This document shows, in pieces, positions 60,151-64,000 of a DNA stretch of 64,000 bases. The notes under the pieces were generated by a model. That model had not been told where the DNA came from and did no database searches. It saw only the letters and a program-made list of their open reading frames with translations. The DNA lies in contig NC_085923.1 in NCBI RefSeq assembly GCF_035222485.1, forward strand, positions 1,178,001 to 1,242,000. Reading direction: 5' to 3'. Position numbers and translations under genes: made by a program. This stretch comes from Podospora pseudoanserina. Its lineage: Eukaryota; Ascomycota; Sordariomycetes; Sordariales; Podosporaceae. How positions within the stretch are numbered: position 1 is the stretch's first letter; every line of letters begins with the position of its first letter.

Positions 60151-63100
60151 TAAGACAAGCCACTATCAAATATTATTTAACTATACCAAACTAGGATTAT
60201 TTAAAAGTACTTTTTGCTAATATCCCTTTCAGAAATTCTAAATAGAGGTTCGTTATACGTTATATACTTACTCTAAATCTATTATATATAAATTAAAAGT
60301 ATTTTTTTACTACTATAGCCAGACCTATAAATGTTTAGATAGGAGGCGTCCCGCCCGGCTTAAGTAGCGAGGGACCTTCTATTAGTACTCGACTTATACC
60401 TTTTACCGTAAAATAGATTATTAAGCGTCTTAAAAAACTCGAGGACGAGATTTAATAAACATAGAATTAAACTTTTGTTATTTCGATTATATTTAAATCA
60501 ATTAAAAATTCCTATTACCGGAATACTATAAAGGAGCAAAAGTAAACTTAGAGAGTTCTTAATTTAATTTAAAACTTATTTTTATTGATTTTAAATTAAT
60601 TTACTAATAAAAAATCGAAAATAATTTTCGCGGCTATTAAAGCTAAAAATAAAGTTTTCATATAATGTAACTTTATCCTTAATAATCATTATAAATAAGA
60701 GCCAAAGGACTAAAAGAAGATTACTATAAAATATTTCGAAAGTTATTATATTTTCGAAATCAACTGAAAGAGATATTTAAGAAATACGATAAAGTAAAGC
60801 GCGGATAGGAAAAGCTCGTAAACCTCTGTTAAACGCGTTTAACGGTTAATACATAGCTTTATTTAAAATCGATATCCTATATAATATTATTAACGATAAG
60901 GGATTAATATAAGTCTTCTATAATAACTTTAAAAAAAATAATAAAAAAATTATATAACTAATCGAGGCCCGATATTATCGATAAGTATATTACTATAATT
61001 ATACGGATCGACAATCGGTAATTTTAGCGTTATATAAAAAAGAGAAGTAATAATCGAGATTATTATAGTAATAGTAATAAAGGATATTTTCGTAATAACT
61101 GTCTTAATAATAAACATAAGCGGAAATACATTAGTATTAATTATTCTGGTATTATATATTTAGGATTAATATATATTAGTACTATATAGTAATAAAGGCC
61201 GTAAGGCTGTAAGGCCGGAGCTAAGGCAGAAATAACTATAAGGTATTTAAACGGCTTAAATAAAAAAAATTATACTAATTATTATATCGAAGGGAGCGAA
61301 GGTTATAAAAATCATGATTATTAGGTATTAATAAAGTAAAGCGATACGTTTCGAAGAAAATTTTAATTAATATATCGAATAAAAAAATAAAGTTCTGAAA
61401 TTTATAGCAAGTAAAAGAAAGTTTAAAGGAGGAGTAGGAAAAGAGAAATCTTTAAATATAGGTACTATATGATTAAATAGTACAATTTATTATAGAAATT
61501 ACTACGGAAATCGCTAAAAATAATAACTCTATATAATAAGAAAGACTTACCTAGTGAACGATATTAAAGAGATAATATAATAAGTATAAATTATTATTTT
61601 ATTAGGAAATATAATTTTTAAAGCTTATATGCAAGAAGTAAGAAAAATATTGAAAGGGTAAAAAAGTCGTTAACATTGAAATCCCGAAGTGATTAAGAAA
61701 TATATCTTCGCTTACGAGGTATATATCCTGTAAAGGAAATACGGTATAACTTTATTTTAAGTATCCCGAATACCGGAAAGTACTTTAGTTATAATATATT
61801 ATATATAGATAAATAGAAGTAAATAAAGAAGCTAAACTACGCTTAATTGAAAGGACTATAATAAAATAGGAAAGAGCATAAAAGAAACTGAACGACTATA
61901 TTTTATAAAAGGTTTAGGGCTCAATTAAACTACAAAGTAATCTTTCAGTAGTATAATTTGCTTAAAAGTATAGAAAATACTTTCTCGAATAGATAAACGG
62001 TAAAAATATAAACTAATAATATAATTTTTAAGAAAAAAAATAATATTGAAATAGTACTTAGGCGCAAACTATATATTTTATTCATAGGAAAAGGTTAAGC
62101 GGTACAATTAAGTAACGGTACATAGGTCATCGATTAAATAAAAGAAGCGTTATCAGCTATAAATACAAGAAAATGTTGAAAAAAGTAAAAACGGAAAATA
62201 GAAAGAAGTTAGGCGTAAATAATTAGAAAACTTTATATTATTAAATAACCCGGAATAAAAAAACGTTTTAGAACAACATAACTATTTAAAAGATAAATAA
62301 TAGCCCTTCGCGGAAGCCGATAACCTTTAACGGACTATAAACGGTATTTTTAAAAGTATTAGTGTAAAGCAAAAGTATATAATAATAATCTAATACTCGT
62401 TAGTAAAGTCGTTACTATATAAAGAAAAAGTAAAAAAAGAAACGTTTCTAGGTTATAAAATATTAAAAGGATACTTAAGCGGTAATATTAATAAATACAA
62501 AAATAAAAATGAATTTGATTTCAGTATAATTTAAATATTAAATTAAAATATTATAAAAAAGATTTGAATAAATCGTTATATAAAAATTGGTTTTAATATA
62601 AAAAAATTATAAAAAGTATTATTTTTAAATATTATAGTGAAAAGAAAAATAGATTTAATTTTCCTAGATACTATAAATATTAAACCCTCGAAGGATATAA
62701 CCCCTAAAAAAACTATCATGTAAAAACTATAATTTAAATATCGATTATAGGGATAGTAAATACTTACGATTAAAAAATTTTAAAAATATTTAACTAACGA
62801 TAGGAAAATAAGAATATATATAAACAAAGTATAGAATCAGTACCTGTTATAGTACTATCGTAGGGAACTTGAAAAGTACTAATATACTTCATCGATATAA
62901 ATAATAAAATTGAAGAAATAAGCTTAACGACGTTAATAAAAATGCTAGAGGTTAATAAAGATATTTACTATAATAATGAAGAAAAAAGTTTAAAAAAAAG
63001 GTAGTACCGGTCAAATACTAAAGATACTTAGCCTTTACGGCTAAGTGTTAAACGGATTTTTAAAGTAAGGACCGTAAAACTATAAAATTAAATTTTCTAA

Positions 63101-64000
63101 AAAATTAAACTACAATTACCTAAAGTCTATTAGAGAAACAATAAATAAAATAAAGACTTAAAGAAATATTGAAACGAGAATTTAAAAAAAATATTAAGGA
63201 GTCTATATTAGTAATAAAATGCCTTATATTCTTCGTACCGAAAAAGAATAGTAATTTACGATTATATATAAATTACTATTAATTGAATAACGGAACGGTA
63301 AAAAATAATTATCCGCTACCATTAATATTTAAATGACGGAATTAATTAATTAGGGCGCGAAACTTTATATATTTAAATATATGTATCGGGTATGTTTATA
63401 AATAAATTAAGAAAATAAATAAATAAAAAGTGACGTTTCGTATACCTTATAACTTTTTTTAAATATTTCGTAATACTATTCGGGTTAACTAATATATTCG
63501 TAACGTTCTAATCTTTTATTAATTATATAATCCGGAAATAGCTCGATAAAATAATAAAATATTATCTCAACAATATTTTTATTCATTTACGTCCTTTAGA
63601 AAAATAAACGATATATACGAGAAATAATTAACCCGCTATATTAAACCGGATTTTCAAGTAATAAAAGGAAAACTAAGTTTTATATATGAAGCATAGTATA
63701 TTTAACATATTTAATATTATTAAGTAAGGTTTATATAAATATTAGGGAAATACTATAATTCAAAACTAATTTATATTATAATAATAAATGTATACTATAG
63801 AATTTTTAAAATTTATAAATTTCTATTCAATATTTATTCGAAAATATATAAGTCTCGTACGCTTATTTAATTTTTTAAATTAGAAGGATATAAAGTTCCG
63901 TTAAGTTTTTTTTTAAAGAAATAAAAAAGTACGTTAGAACTACCCAATCTATAATACAAAGCACTTTTATTCTCGAAGCGTTTAAAAAGTAAAGATTATA
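60141..64000 (+). mobile_element. gypsy element 8, plus orientation, running off the right edge
   Basis: U5 part of an LTR at 60141-60257 (AGACAAGCC, ending GAGGTTCGTTATA) is followed by the leader (CGTTATATACTTACT). The gag frame has SEGPSISTRLIPFTVK near 60380, with a RIP stop directly after, and the RT box reads YYLNN at 60-kb+3.5 kb (63560-63574). Compared with element 1 it should continue into RNase H and integrase beyond 64000. CpA is depleted and CpG kept. No usable frame. Confidence 0.75.

Overview
The window comes from the nuclear genome of a filamentous ascomycete (Pezizomycotina). The genus cannot be read from the sequence. The evidence is short GT-AG introns of 56 and 59 nt, a fungal-type bZIP gene, a Pus9/Rib2-type pseudouridine synthase, a Fot1/pogo transposon, Ty3/gypsy elements, and heavy C-to-T decay that looks like repeat-induced point mutation (RIP).

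Layout. Positions 1-5332 are ordinary gene-bearing DNA. They hold a bZIP transcription factor (minus, cut by the left edge), a long non-coding interval, an RluA-family tRNA pseudouridine synthase (minus), and a two-exon hotdog-fold thioesterase (plus) transcribed divergently from the synthase. A solo LTR at 5333-5706 marks the border. From about 5707 to the right edge the DNA is an AT-rich block of dead transposons with no recognisable host gene.

The block contains: (i) a nearly intact Fot1-like DNA transposon (8154-10012) with 44-bp TIRs, a TA target duplication and a transposase broken by one extra C; (ii) a RIP-damaged relative (48143-50004) inserted in a gypsy element; (iii) at least eight copies or fragments of one Ty3/gypsy family in both orientations, several nested, truncated or sharing LTRs; (iv) solo LTRs, four of them with exact or near-exact 5-bp target duplications (TATAA, ATTTA, TAAAT, TAATA); (v) a 22-bp minisatellite split by an unrelated solo LTR; (vi) AT-rich stretches and one moderately GC-rich stretch (59260-60130) that I cannot classify.

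The most unusual signal lies in the 3' part of the gypsy elements, between the end of pol and the 3' LTR. On the strand opposite to gag-pol there is (a) a 70-nt tRNA-like cloverleaf, exactly 70 nt in five separate copies, with most mismatches explained by C-to-T/G-to-A decay and an anticodon loop of 6 rather than 7 nt, usually with a second degenerate unit nearby, and (b) an antisense reading frame whose protein sequence is recognisable in five copies. The LTRs share a common R-U5 half but carry at least five different U3 (promoter) halves. In several copies the shared half is RIP-eroded and the unique U3 half is nearly pristine.
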